From Chloroflexota bacterium (GTDB lineage: Bacteria; Chloroflexota; Anaerolineae; UBA2200; JACIWT01), in contig JACIWT010000006.1 of assembly GCA_014360825.1 (NCBI GenBank), forward strand, positions 111,165-153,245: 42,081 nt of DNA, in the 5' to 3' direction. The translations under genes were made by a program, and so were the position numbers. This document shows, piece by piece, positions 1-7,784 of the stretch (its first letter is position 1; each line of letters begins with the position of its first letter). The notes below the pieces were generated by a model. It made no database searches. It worked only from the letters and a program-made list of their open reading frames with translations, and was not told the origin of the DNA.

Positions 1-2
1 AG

Positions 3-1136
3 AAGGTGGGCATGCTCGTTGCGGAGTGCCGCCGCATGGGCATTGAAGTGCTGCCACCCGATGTCAACCGTAGTCAGATGGATTTCACCATTGAAGAAAT
101 ACCGACGCCGGACAAGCAGCAAACTACCTCAGCCATCCGCTTCGGGCTGAAGGCCATCAAGAATGTGGGCGAAGGGGCGGTTGAGGCGATCCTAAAAGCC
201 CGAACAATGGGGCCATTTGAGGACCTTGATGATTTCTGCCGCCGTGTAGATCTACGAGTGGTCAACAGGAGGGGTCTTGAGTTCCTGATCAAAAGCGGAG
301 CAATGGACTCTTTTGGACCACGAAGTCAACTGTTAGCCTTAGTAGAGCGAATGATGAATATCAGCCAAAGTGTTCACGAGGCGCGGGAGGCCGGCCAGTT
401 GAGTTTTGTGGACATTGGGTTGGTGCAGAGGAACGCTGCTTCCATCACGGCCGTTCCTGTGAAGGCGTCACCTATCTCGCAGAAACAATTCCTTGCTTGG
501 GAGAAAGACCTGCTAGGAACTTACATATCAGAGCACCCCCTGCAGTATCTAATACGCAACCCGGTATCAGGTCTTACTTCTCTTGATGAAATAGACGTTT
601 CGATGAAGGGCCACTTAGTCAAGGTGGGCGGAGTGATCACCCGGGCCCGCACCATTCCCACGAAACGCGGCAAGCCAATGTCATTTGTGCAAATCGAAGA
701 TGGACGCGGGTCTATAGAAGTAGTAGTGTTTTCTGGGGAACACGAGAAATTCAAAGATATGCTGCAGGAAGACAATCTGGTGCTCATAACCGGTGTTGTA
801 GATGATCGCAACGACCAGGCAACCCTCATCTGCAAATCCGTGCAGATGTATCCTACCATGCGTCAGGAGAGCGAGTCCGTGGGATCGCAACCCTGCTGGA
901 TACACGTTTTTCTCAAATGCTCGGATGATCCACAACAGGACATATCTCAAATGCGCCAGATTTATCAACTTCTGCTAGATGAAAACGGAACGGATCGGTT
1001 TTCCCTACACCTGATGCAAGGCCCGCGAAATGTGCAATTAGACTTTCCAAACGCGAAGACCCATTTCACGCCGGAGTTGGCAGCCACGCTGACCAACATA
1101 CTTGGACCGGATGCAGTGAAAGTGGAACGGATCTGA
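3..1136 (+). CDS. dnaE: DNA polymerase III alpha subunit, C-terminal part (5'-truncated by window edge)
   Basis: This is the catalytic subunit of the replicative polymerase. Only about 377 C-terminal residues lie in the window, and the frame is open to the left edge, so the apparent GTG at 6 is an internal valine. The first residues match the alpha-subunit thumb/fingers region that ends in VLPPDVNRS. A helix-hairpin-helix follows (fragment residues about 45-66, with KNVGEGAVEAI). An OB-fold lies at about 205-275, with VKVGGVITRARTIPTKRGK and FVQIEDGRGSIEVVVF. A short C-terminal domain closes the protein. The PHP and catalytic aspartates are outside the window. The gene is not near the dnaN/recF cluster, as is usual. 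The next gene starts 228 bases downstream behind its own promoter candidate, so dnaE probably ends its transcription unit, although I saw no clear terminator. The family assignment is secure. Confidence 0.96.
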   Translation, partial: KVGMLVAECRRMGIEVLPPDVNRSQMDFTIEEIPTPDKQQTTSAIRFGLKAIKNVGEGAVEAILKARTMGPFEDLDDFCRRVDLRVVNRRGLEFLIKSGAMDSFGPRSQLLALVERMMNISQSVHEAREAGQLSFVDIGLVQRNAASITAVPVKASPISQKQFLAWEKDLLGTYISEHPLQYLIRNPVSGLTSLDEIDVSMKGHLVKVGGVITRARTIPTKRGKPMSFVQIEDGRGSIEVVVFSGEHEKFKDMLQEDNLVLITGVVDDRNDQATLICKSVQMYPTMRQESESVGSQPCWIHVFLKCSDDPQQDISQMRQIYQLLLDENGTDRFSLHLMQGPRNVQLDFPNAKTHFTPELAATLTNILGPDAVKVERI

Positions 1137-1248
1137 CAATCTGCGACGTGCTCGCCCCGCCTGGGACAACAATACGTTCCTTAGTCGCGCAAGTGTTTTC
1201 CAAAATCGTTTTCTTCTTTTCTGCGTAGCCGTTTTTTGGCCTAAACTT

Positions 1249-1276
1249 TTGCAATTCAGGGAAATCCCGTTACAAT
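1249..1276 (+). promoter_or_regulatory. Candidate sigma-70 promoter for the ABC permease pair
   Basis: TTGCAA at 1249-1254 and TACAAT at 1271-1276 are separated by 16 bases. It lies in the 228-base gap after dnaE and about 90 bases before the permease start. The hexamers were matched by eye only. Confidence 0.4.
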
Positions 1277-1364
1277 ATTAAAAACTCCTAGAGGATTTTG
1301 ATGCTGTTTGGGACAGACCGGGCGGCGCCAATGCATTTGGGCGTACTGGAAAGGGGTTGGTTGC

Positions 1365-2558
1365 ATGATTACATTGACTTTTGATATTATGATCAGAACG
1401 ATCCGCCAAATCAGTCAGTTTCTCGGGCTCATTATAGTTATGATTGCATTTGTGGAGGCGGTTCTGTACCTGCTCTTCAATCGTCGCCCGAAGAGGCTCC
1501 TCGTTGGTATTCTCATGCTCCTGCTGACTATTGGTGTGATGTATGTATTTGTGCGCGTACTATGGCCGATGGCCACACCAACGAAAACGGTCAAGGTCGC
1601 AATTGGTTTGGCGTCGGTAGCGGCTTTGGCAGTGGCTTACTGGTTCCTGAGCGAGCCTCGGGTTAGTCGAGTGGGTATAGCGTACATGCTACTGGCTCCA
1701 GCGCTGATCGGGATTTCGCTCTTGATCATCTGGCCATTTATATTCAATATTTGGCTTGCCTTCACAGACATGTCCATGAGAACGGCCCAAAACCCGACCT
1801 TTGGGCTGCAGCAAGGGATTGCCAATTTCAGGAATGTTTTCACTGGTACCGTCGCCCGAAACGCCACTTTTTGGCAAGTGTTGTGGCGCACCGTCTTGTG
1901 GACAGTTGTCAATGTGGTCTTTCACGTAGCGGGTGGCATGGCGTTGGCTTTGCTGATGAACCGCCCGATGCGCTTAAAGGGCTTATATCGCACGCTCTTA
2001 GTCTTTCCGTGGGCCATTCCACAAACCATTGCTGCTATGTCACTCCGCAACGAATTCAACTTTTACTACGGCTTTTTTAATGTCATGTTAAGAACAGTGG
2101 GTCTGAAACCAATTGGCTGGCTCCAAGACCCTCAATGGGCCTTTGTGGCCGTCTGTCTGGCCAATATCTGGCTGGGAATACCTTTTATGATGGTGATTTT
2201 CCTAGGAGGCTTGCAGAGTATCTCGCACGAATACTACGAGGCGGCGGAAATTGATGGAGCATCCGACGTGCAGCAATTCTGGAACATCACCCTGCCGCTC
2301 ATGCGCCCCGTGATGACGCCAGCGATCATTCTAGGTACGGTGTGGACGTTCAATAACTTGAATGTTATCTATCTTATCACACAGGGGGGACCGCAGGAGA
2401 GAACGGATATCCTGGTCACTTCGCTGTACAAGGCTGCTTTCTCTTTCTACCGCTACGGTTTCGCTGCAGCATTTGCGTTGGTGATCTTCGCTTTCCTGTT
2501 CACATTCGCGATTATCTATTTGCGGGCCACGGGTGGGCTGAAAACAGTCTACGAATAG
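1365..2558 (+). CDS. ABC sugar transporter permease, MalF-like
   Basis: This is an inner-membrane permease of a carbohydrate-uptake (CUT1-type) ABC transporter. It is a 397-residue protein with an N-terminal block of about three hydrophobic segments, followed by a MetI-type permease domain of six segments. The cytoplasmic EAA loop that docks the ATPase is present (EYYEAAEIDG at about 290-299, followed by ITLPL). I chose ATG 1365 because an AAAGGGG sits upstream at good spacing; an in-frame TTG at 1308 would add 19 residues unlike the family. It is followed after 23 bases by the second permease, so the two form a pair. No solute-binding protein or ATP-binding subunit is encoded nearby, so the substrate cannot be inferred. 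A 27-codon ORF at 1301-1384 overlaps this start and might couple translation. The sugar-permease class is well supported; the specific sugar is unknown. Confidence 0.9.
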   Translation: MITLTFDIMIRTIRQISQFLGLIIVMIAFVEAVLYLLFNRRPKRLLVGILMLLLTIGVMYVFVRVLWPMATPTKTVKVAIGLASVAALAVAYWFLSEPRVSRVGIAYMLLAPALIGISLLIIWPFIFNIWLAFTDMSMRTAQNPTFGLQQGIANFRNVFTGTVARNATFWQVLWRTVLWTVVNVVFHVAGGMALALLMNRPMRLKGLYRTLLVFPWAIPQTIAAMSLRNEFNFYYGFFNVMLRTVGLKPIGWLQDPQWAFVAVCLANIWLGIPFMMVIFLGGLQSISHEYYEAAEIDGASDVQQFWNITLPLMRPVMTPAIILGTVWTFNNLNVIYLITQGGPQERTDILVTSLYKAAFSFYRYGFAAAFALVIFAFLFTFAIIYLRATGGLKTVYE

Positions 2559-2565
2559 TTACCGG

Positions 2566-2573
2566 ATAGGAGG
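2566..2573 (+). promoter_or_regulatory. Strong Shine-Dalgarno site of the second permease
   Basis: ATAGGAGG ends eight bases before ATG 2582 and fixes that start. It lies in the 23-base gap between the two permease genes, which is consistent with one transcript. Confidence 0.75.
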
Positions 2574-2581
2574 CTGTCGAG

Positions 2582-3805
2582 ATGTCTTTATCTCAAGTGA
2601 TTCTATGCCTCGTTGGCATTCTATTGGCGATCAATTTCAACTTCGCGACTGTCTATACCCTGATGAAAATTTTCCGAGGCACTCCGCGGTACATCTGGGT
2701 TTACCTCGGCATTATTGCGGTGATAGCGCTCACAGCACCCCAGGCTTATAGCGCTGTGGGAGCCGCCAAACTACCGTTACTGAGTGAAGCGGGGTTGGCG
2801 GTATTCGCCGACGCTCTGTTTCAGAGAGTGCTCTCCTTACTCCCCAGGCTGGCAGCCGTGACCGCCGCTTTTGCCGTGGATGTAGTGCTCCTACAGGGTG
2901 TGCTCGCCATCATTCACCGTAGCCCAACCTTGCACAAATTCTTTTTCGGCACGCGTGGCGACAGCATTTACAAGCGCCTTAACATCCACTTGACGCTGAT
3001 TTTTTCCTGCCTGATCGCCGTCTACCCGGTATTGCGTATCTTCACTATTTCCCTGCGGCCGGGAGATCGACTTCTCTCCACTGATCTTGCGATTATCCCT
3101 AAAGATGCCACATTGGACAGTTACCGCGAAGTGCTCTTCGGTAATCCAGAAAAGCGACGGGCTTCCGATTTCTTCCTCTGGTTATGGAACAGCCTGGCTA
3201 TCACGGTGACCACGGCCATCATCGGCGTGATACTTTCGGCGACGGCCGGATATGCATTCTCACGGTTTAGGTTCCCAGGTCGCGCACCTGGGCTTATTTT
3301 CCTGCTCACCACGCAGATGATACCGGCAGGCATGCTACTGTTACCACTATACATCATGCTCACAAGACTGAACCTTATCAATACCTATCTGGGATTGGTC
3401 ATTGCCTACTCCGTGACCGCAGTACCCTTCAGCATTTGGATCCTGAAAGGTTACTACGACACGATTCCAATTGACCTGGAGGAGGCGGCACGTGTTGATG
3501 GTTGCAATGTACTGGGGGCATTCTATCGTATTATATTGCCGCTCTCCACGCCCGCCTTAGCGATCGTATTCCTGTTTAACTTTATGAGTTCTTGGAGCGA
3601 GTACATGGTAGCCCGCGTGGTGTTGCAAAAGGGCCCTATGTACACTTGGCCTTTGGGGCTGTGGACTTACGCTGGGCAGTACACTTTAGCCGCCGGCCGT
3701 TTCGCTGCCGCTTCCATATTAGTGGCAGTCCCAGCCATGGCCCTATTCTTATACTCATCCAAGTGGCTCATCACTGGTCTAACACTAGGCAGCGTGAAGG
3801 GTTGA
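2582..3805 (+). CDS. ABC sugar transporter permease, MalG-like
   Basis: This is the partner permease of the CUT1-type importer, 407 residues long. MalG proteins are usually about 280 residues. Here about 130 extra N-terminal residues carry roughly three hydrophobic segments before the standard six-segment domain begins near residue 137 (IHLTLIFSCLIAVYP). The EAA loop is clear (IDLEEAARVDG at about 297-307, then IILPLSTPAL). The C-terminus ends in the typical GLTLGSVKG of MalG-type permeases. The gene lies 23 bases downstream of the MalF-like gene and is followed by a strong hairpin, so the operon ends here without a binding protein or ATPase. Those partners must be encoded elsewhere, as with shared ATPases of the MsmK type. 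The unusual N-terminal extension is present in both permeases and may allow them to contact each other or another membrane partner (inference). Confidence 0.9.
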   Translation: MSLSQVILCLVGILLAINFNFATVYTLMKIFRGTPRYIWVYLGIIAVIALTAPQAYSAVGAAKLPLLSEAGLAVFADALFQRVLSLLPRLAAVTAAFAVDVVLLQGVLAIIHRSPTLHKFFFGTRGDSIYKRLNIHLTLIFSCLIAVYPVLRIFTISLRPGDRLLSTDLAIIPKDATLDSYREVLFGNPEKRRASDFFLWLWNSLAITVTTAIIGVILSATAGYAFSRFRFPGRAPGLIFLLTTQMIPAGMLLLPLYIMLTRLNLINTYLGLVIAYSVTAVPFSIWILKGYYDTIPIDLEEAARVDGCNVLGAFYRIILPLSTPALAIVFLFNFMSSWSEYMVARVVLQKGPMYTWPLGLWTYAGQYTLAAGRFAAASILVAVPAMALFLYSSKWLITGLTLGSVKG

Positions 3806-3866
3806 AATCTGCACAAACAAGAGGCAATTTCCTAGATGAGTTGGCTGAAAGTGCGTCACTGAGTGA

Positions 3867-3908
3867 GGGCATAAGAGAACCCGGTCGTTCTCTTATGCCC
3901 TTCGTTTT
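3867..3908 (+). terminator. Intrinsic terminator after the ABC permeases
   Basis: A perfect 14-bp stem (3867-3880 with 3887-3900; arm GGGCATAAGAGAAC) encloses a 6-base loop and is followed by TTCGTTTT. It separates the permease pair from the aldolase-Fae genes. Confidence 0.85.
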
Positions 3909-3923
3909 GAGCAGGTAATCGCT

Positions 3924-3932
3924 AAGAAGGAG
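3924..3932 (+). promoter_or_regulatory. Shine-Dalgarno site that decides the start of the first aldolase-Fae gene
   Basis: AAGAAGGAG abuts an ATG at 3933, which is too close to be used. It stands six bases before the in-frame ATG at 3939, so 3939 is the preferred start. Confidence 0.65.
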
Positions 3933-3938
3933 ATGCAA

Positions 3939-5366
3939 ATGTCCCACAAAGCCAGTTGGCTGCGCGGTGTATTCCCTGCGCTGGTCACCCCATTCACCAA
4001 AGAGGACGAGAGAATTGATGAGGAGGCGTTGCGCAACCTAGTGCGCCATGTTCTGCCTCACGTGGATGGCCTGGTTCCAGCGGGTACGACGGGCGAGTTC
4101 GTCTATCTGTCACCCGAGGAACATCGCCGTGTAGTAGAGATCGTGATAGACGAAGCGGCCGGGCGCGTGCCTGTCATCGCTGGCACAGGTGCCGCCTCCA
4201 CTCGCCAGGCTATCACATTGGCGCAGATGGCGCAAGAGGTAGGGGCCAAGGCATGCCTGGTCGTCGCTCCTTATTTCCTGCACCCTTCTGACAAGGGCAT
4301 CTATCAACACTTCTACGAGGTGGCGAAGGCGGTGGATTTGCCCCTCATATTGTATAACATACCCCAGACGGTAGATGCCTACCTGCCTCGTGAAGTTATC
4401 GAAGATCTAGCCGATATCCCCAACATCATTGGCCTAAAGGACTCCTCTGGCAATCTCACCTACACGATGGAGGTGCTGGAGATGACCAACGGGCGCATTG
4501 ATGTCTTGATCGGTCACGATGAGGTAGTGTTGCCCGCGTTAGCGGGTGGTTGCTCGGGGATGATCCTCGCCAGCGCGCAAGTATACCCGGAGATATGGCA
4601 AGAGATTTACGCAGCCGTGCAGAGGGGCGACCTGGAAACAGCAAGTGAGCGACAGAGAAGTGTGCAGAAACTATCACGAATTTTCTGCCGCTATGGAGGT
4701 GGGGTCGCAGTGAAAGCCGCGCTAAACATGATGGGCGTCAAAGTAGGCGTGGCGCGGAGGCCACTGCGGGAGGGCGGCGTGCTTATCAACGAGGTGAAGG
4801 GCGAAATCCTGTTAGAACTAGAAAAACTGGGCAAGGTAACGCCCAAAGAGATTGTTTTTAAACCACCATCCGGTCCACTGGATGAACGGTTCACAGAACT
4901 GGGTCTCTCAGCGGCAACGCTCAAAGAAGCAAGGGCGCACGTAGCCACCGCGCGGGCAGGAGAGGGCGTCGAAGGCGTGCAATTAGATTTGGTCGCTGGA
5001 CCAGTGAATGGCCCGGTGGGTGAGGCGTATGCCCTGCAACTCACCTACCCCCGTCATCGCTATGAGGCGCTGACCACCATCTTGGAGCCCAATTTGACCA
5101 TCCGCCCAGCGACCCTCGTCGTGCCCACCACCGAACTAAAGAATCTGCGCCAGGCCAATATGGTTTACGGGCCCACCCAGGCTGCCATTGCTCGTGCCAT
5201 CGCTGACGCCTTAGAAAGAGACATCATCCCCGAGAGCGCCATGACTGATACCGTGATGATGGTTTTGACAAGCATTCACCCCCAAGCATTGGATCGGCAT
5301 ACGCTTTACCAAAACGTATACCGTGCGATGAACGAGGCAATTGATAAAGCATTTACAGGAAGGTGA
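3939..5366 (+). CDS. Class I aldolase (DHDPS superfamily) fused to a formaldehyde-activating enzyme (Fae) domain, copy 1
   Basis: This is a 475-residue two-domain protein. Residues about 1-290 are a dihydrodipicolinate synthase / N-acetylneuraminate lyase superfamily barrel with PAGTTGEF at 47-54, the catalytic tyrosine in LYNIP (Y139) and the Schiff-base lysine in GLKDSSG (K167). The DHDPS arginine expected just after YNIP is absent ([10 protein letters not shown]), so it is probably not a lysine-pathway DapA. Residues about 336-473 align along their length with Fae, which condenses formaldehyde with tetrahydromethanopterin: [43 protein letters not shown] and the closing YRAMNEAI helix. The residue matching the Fae histidine (AHIDL in Methylobacterium) is glutamine here (VQLDL), and the Fae C-terminal tail is missing. 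It lies eight bases before a cysteine-rich gene and a second, better-preserved fusion. The true substrates are unknown. Both domain calls are confident; the function is inferred. Confidence 0.88.
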   Translation: MSHKASWLRGVFPALVTPFTKEDERIDEEALRNLVRHVLPHVDGLVPAGTTGEFVYLSPEEHRRVVEIVIDEAAGRVPVIAGTGAASTRQAITLAQMAQEVGAKACLVVAPYFLHPSDKGIYQHFYEVAKAVDLPLILYNIPQTVDAYLPREVIEDLADIPNIIGLKDSSGNLTYTMEVLEMTNGRIDVLIGHDEVVLPALAGGCSGMILASAQVYPEIWQEIYAAVQRGDLETASERQRSVQKLSRIFCRYGGGVAVKAALNMMGVKVGVARRPLREGGVLINEVKGEILLELEKLGKVTPKEIVFKPPSGPLDERFTELGLSAATLKEARAHVATARAGEGVEGVQLDLVAGPVNGPVGEAYALQLTYPRHRYEALTTILEPNLTIRPATLVVPTTELKNLRQANMVYGPTQAAIARAIADALERDIIPESAMTDTVMMVLTSIHPQALDRHTLYQNVYRAMNEAIDKAFTGR

Positions 5367-5374
5367 GGTCGAAA

Positions 5375-5581
5375 ATGGAACGCAAATGCAATGTCGAGAA
5401 GAACGCTGCCCGTTGCACCTGCACTTATGAACCATGCAGCCGCAAGGGCATCTGTTGTGAGTGCATTTCCTATCACCAAAGCATGGGTGAGTTGCCCGGT
5501 TGTCTCTTTCCACCAGAGGCTGAGCGCACTTATGACCGCTCGATCGCCCACTTTATCCGCGTGATGCAGGGGAGAAGATAA
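5375..5581 (+). CDS. Small cysteine-rich protein, DUF6485-like
   Basis: This is a 68-residue soluble protein with eight cysteines (5, 14, 16, 21, 27, 28, 30, 43) and a histidine at 34. They occur in the pattern C-x8-C-x-C-x4-C-x5-CC-x-C-x3-H, followed by GELPGC. The pattern and the closing [13 protein letters not shown] resemble the DUF6485 family, for which I know no established function. The ligands would suit zinc or an iron-sulfur centre (inference). ATG 5375 is preferred because AAGGTGAGG lies just upstream. The stop overlaps the next gene's start as TAATG, so it is probably translated coupled to the second aldolase-Fae protein. Its position exactly between two aldolase-Fae fusions suggests a role with them, perhaps as a metal or redox partner. 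Confidence 0.8.
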   Translation: MERKCNVEKNAARCTCTYEPCSRKGICCECISYHQSMGELPGCLFPPEAERTYDRSIAHFIRVMQGRR

Positions 5582-7050
5582 TGTCAGGGAAGCCAGATTG
5601 GTTTAAGGGTATTTTCCCGGCATTGGTTACACCTTTTACTGCTGCCGGGGAGTTAGATGAAGGGGCATTGCGCCGGCTTATTCGCTATGTCTTGCCCCAT
5701 GTAAATGGTTTGGTACCAGCCGGAACAACAGGCGAGTTTGTTTACCTGACCGTCGAAGAACGGCTGCGCGTCATCCAAATCACAGTGGAGGAAGCAGGTA
5801 ACAAGGTACCAGTAGTAGCAGGGACCGGGGCCACGACGACGGCTGAGACCGTTGCGCTCACGGCCGCGGCGAAGGAAATGGGCGCTACGGCAGCGCTGGT
5901 GGTCGCTCCCTACTACCTCAAACCCTCTTTCAACGAAATCTACGAGCATTATGAAGCGGTCAGCAAAGTGGGTCTGCCCATTATCCTCTACAATATCCCG
6001 CAATGTGCAGGGACACATTTTCGCTGGTGGACGGCGGAAGGCATGGCGTATCTGGACAATGTAGTGGGTATCAAAGATTCCAGTGGCGATATGCCTTTCC
6101 TAGAGGCGCTTTTTGAGAAGGTGAAGGGACGCAGAGGCATCTTCTGTGGCCACGATGAGATTGTCACTGCTGCTTTGGCTGCGGGAGCCGATGGGGCTAT
6201 CCTGGCCAGTGCCAATCTGATACCCGATATCTGGCAGGATATCTATCAGAGCGTGCAACGCGGAGATATAGTGCGAGCCCAAGAATTGCAGGCGAAGATA
6301 CAAAAACTCGTGCGCATCGTGGCGAATAATGGTCCCACCCAGGCGGTGAAAGAGGGTTTGCGAGCCATGGGACTGGAGGTGGGGGATTCACGCCATCCCA
6401 TCATGCCAGGTGGGGCCTTTCGCCGAGAGGATTACGAGGAATTGCGCATTCAACTCGAGGATTTGGGCAAGATCCCACTGCGTGAAACACGATATCTCAT
6501 CGGCGATAAGGTGATCGTGACACGGATTCCTGCTATTCCGTCCACACCGCAAACCGTGGAAGATTTCACTATGAAGGTGGGTGAGGGGTTTGCCGGGCCA
6601 CCATTCTATGAACTGGCCCACGTGGACTTGCTCATCGGTGTGAACAACGGCCCGGTGGGGCGGGCCATTGACCAAGCTTTGGGCACACCACGTCCGGGCC
6701 ACGAGTTGACGATCGTGACGCCGCGCCCACGCACGTTATTGGTCCCGACAGTCACTATTCGCACCGAACGTCAGGCCATGCAGGTGTATCAGGACGCGGC
6801 AGAGGGCATACGCCTGGCGATTGAGGCCGAGATCAAAAGCGGGTTTCTGCCAGAGGCGGCATTGGATGATCTGTCGCTCATTGCCAACGTCTTCGTCCAC
6901 CCAGCAGCAGCCAACCGGACGCGTATCAAATTCAATAATTACAAAGCCATGCGCGCCGCTATCCGCAAGGCCATCGAGGGTCGACCCACGCTGGCCGAGA
7001 TGCTGACAGAAAAAGCGGCGGCACGTCATCCATTCCGCTATGCCCCATAA
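5581..7050 (+). CDS. Class I aldolase (DHDPS superfamily) fused to a formaldehyde-activating enzyme (Fae) domain, copy 2
   Basis: This 489-residue protein is a paralogue of the gene at 3939. The aldolase barrel occupies residues 1 to about 295, with PAGTTGEF at 46-53, Y137 in LYNIP and the Schiff-base K165 in GIKDSSG. The arginine used by DHDPS after YNIP is again absent. The Fae domain runs from about 330 to the end: MKVGEGFAGP, then AHVDLLIGVNNGPVGRA, RTLLVPTVTIRTERQAMQVY, IANVFVHPAAANRTRIKFNNYKA split by the usual Fae spacing, and a tail with RHPF. H347 matches the Fae histidine thought to act in catalysis, and the HPF tail matches the Fae C-terminus, so this copy looks functional as a formaldehyde-binding domain. 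The start overlaps the stop of the cysteine-rich gene. In known Fae-Hps fusions an aldolase that releases formaldehyde is joined to Fae; this looks like an analogous solution with a pyruvate-type aldolase (inference). Confidence 0.9.
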   Translation: MSGKPDWFKGIFPALVTPFTAAGELDEGALRRLIRYVLPHVNGLVPAGTTGEFVYLTVEERLRVIQITVEEAGNKVPVVAGTGATTTAETVALTAAAKEMGATAALVVAPYYLKPSFNEIYEHYEAVSKVGLPIILYNIPQCAGTHFRWWTAEGMAYLDNVVGIKDSSGDMPFLEALFEKVKGRRGIFCGHDEIVTAALAAGADGAILASANLIPDIWQDIYQSVQRGDIVRAQELQAKIQKLVRIVANNGPTQAVKEGLRAMGLEVGDSRHPIMPGGAFRREDYEELRIQLEDLGKIPLRETRYLIGDKVIVTRIPAIPSTPQTVEDFTMKVGEGFAGPPFYELAHVDLLIGVNNGPVGRAIDQALGTPRPGHELTIVTPRPRTLLVPTVTIRTERQAMQVYQDAAEGIRLAIEAEIKSGFLPEAALDDLSLIANVFVHPAAANRTRIKFNNYKAMRAAIRKAIEGRPTLAEMLTEKAAARHPFRYAP

Positions 7051-7076
7051 CCCCAGACCCAATATGGAGACCGCAA

Positions 7077-7781
7077 ATGTCTCAAGGAGGGAAGATGAGC
7101 CGTCGCAGTTTCATTAAAGGGGCTGCCCTGACAAGTTTGGCCGCAACTCTTTCAGCATGCATCTCCGACAAGATAGTTCCCACACCTACCATAGTACCAG
7201 AAGAGATTGCCCTGCCTACACCTCGCACCGAGGGGCCGATGTCCTTGGAGGAAACTCTTGCCAAAAGGCGGTCGGTGCGTCAGTTTACCACCCAGTCACT
7301 GACCTGGGACGAACTTTCACAACTGCTTTGGGCCACTCAAGGAGTCACGGATCCAAGGGGATTCCGGACTGCTCCCTCGGCCGGCGCACTTTACCCGCTG
7401 GAAGTCTATTTGGCCACCCCCGAAGCGGCATACCGTTATATACCACAGGGGCATCGAGTAGTCCTCCAGATACAAGGGGACCATCGCATTGCCTTGTGGC
7501 ACGCCGGACTTCAGCAGGAGGCGTTACGAGAGGCACCAGTGATCTTCGTGCTGGCTGCGGTATACGGGCGAACAGAGCGCAAATATGGCGGACGGGCAGC
7601 ACGTTATGTACAATTAGAGGCTGGCCACGCGGCGCAAAACCTGCTGTTGCAAGCCGTTGCCCTGGGTCTGGGCGCAGTGCCTATCGGGGCTTTCGCGGAT
7701 GAAGAGATTCAGATCGCACTCGCACTACCTGCTGACCACAAGCCTCTATATCTCATCCCGGTAGGTTACCCGAGGGTATAG
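7077..7781 (+). CDS. Nitroreductase-fold (SagB-type) oxidoreductase with Tat/lipoprotein signal
   Basis: This is a 234-residue FMN-dependent nitroreductase-fold protein. The N-terminus carries a twin-arginine signal (SRRSFIKG) followed by a hydrophobic stretch and a lipobox-like LSAC, so it is probably exported folded, with its flavin, and lipid-anchored. The catalytic domain starts near residue 57 with LEETLAKRRSVRQF. It contains LLWATQGVTDPRGFRTAPSA and GALYPLEVYL, both typical of the SagB/ThcOx branch, and ends in LGAVPIGAF...LIPVGYP. ATG 7077 has GGAG eight bases upstream; ATG 7095 behind AAGGAGGG is an equal alternative and leaves the Tat motif intact. It is followed after three bases by the DUF72 gene. 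The electron acceptor or substrate is unknown. There is no cyclodehydratase next to it, so a thiazole-peptide role is unlikely. Confidence 0.88.
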   Translation: MSQGGKMSRRSFIKGAALTSLAATLSACISDKIVPTPTIVPEEIALPTPRTEGPMSLEETLAKRRSVRQFTTQSLTWDELSQLLWATQGVTDPRGFRTAPSAGALYPLEVYLATPEAAYRYIPQGHRVVLQIQGDHRIALWHAGLQQEALREAPVIFVLAAVYGRTERKYGGRAARYVQLEAGHAAQNLLLQAVALGLGAVPIGAFADEEIQIALALPADHKPLYLIPVGYPRV

Positions 7782-7784
7782 CCA

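Noticed and set aside
3939-7050. Annotation of the two long proteins as 4-hydroxy-tetrahydrodipicolinate synthase (DapA)
   Set aside because: The arginine that DapA uses after YNIP is missing, both proteins are about 180 residues too long, and the extra part is a Fae domain.
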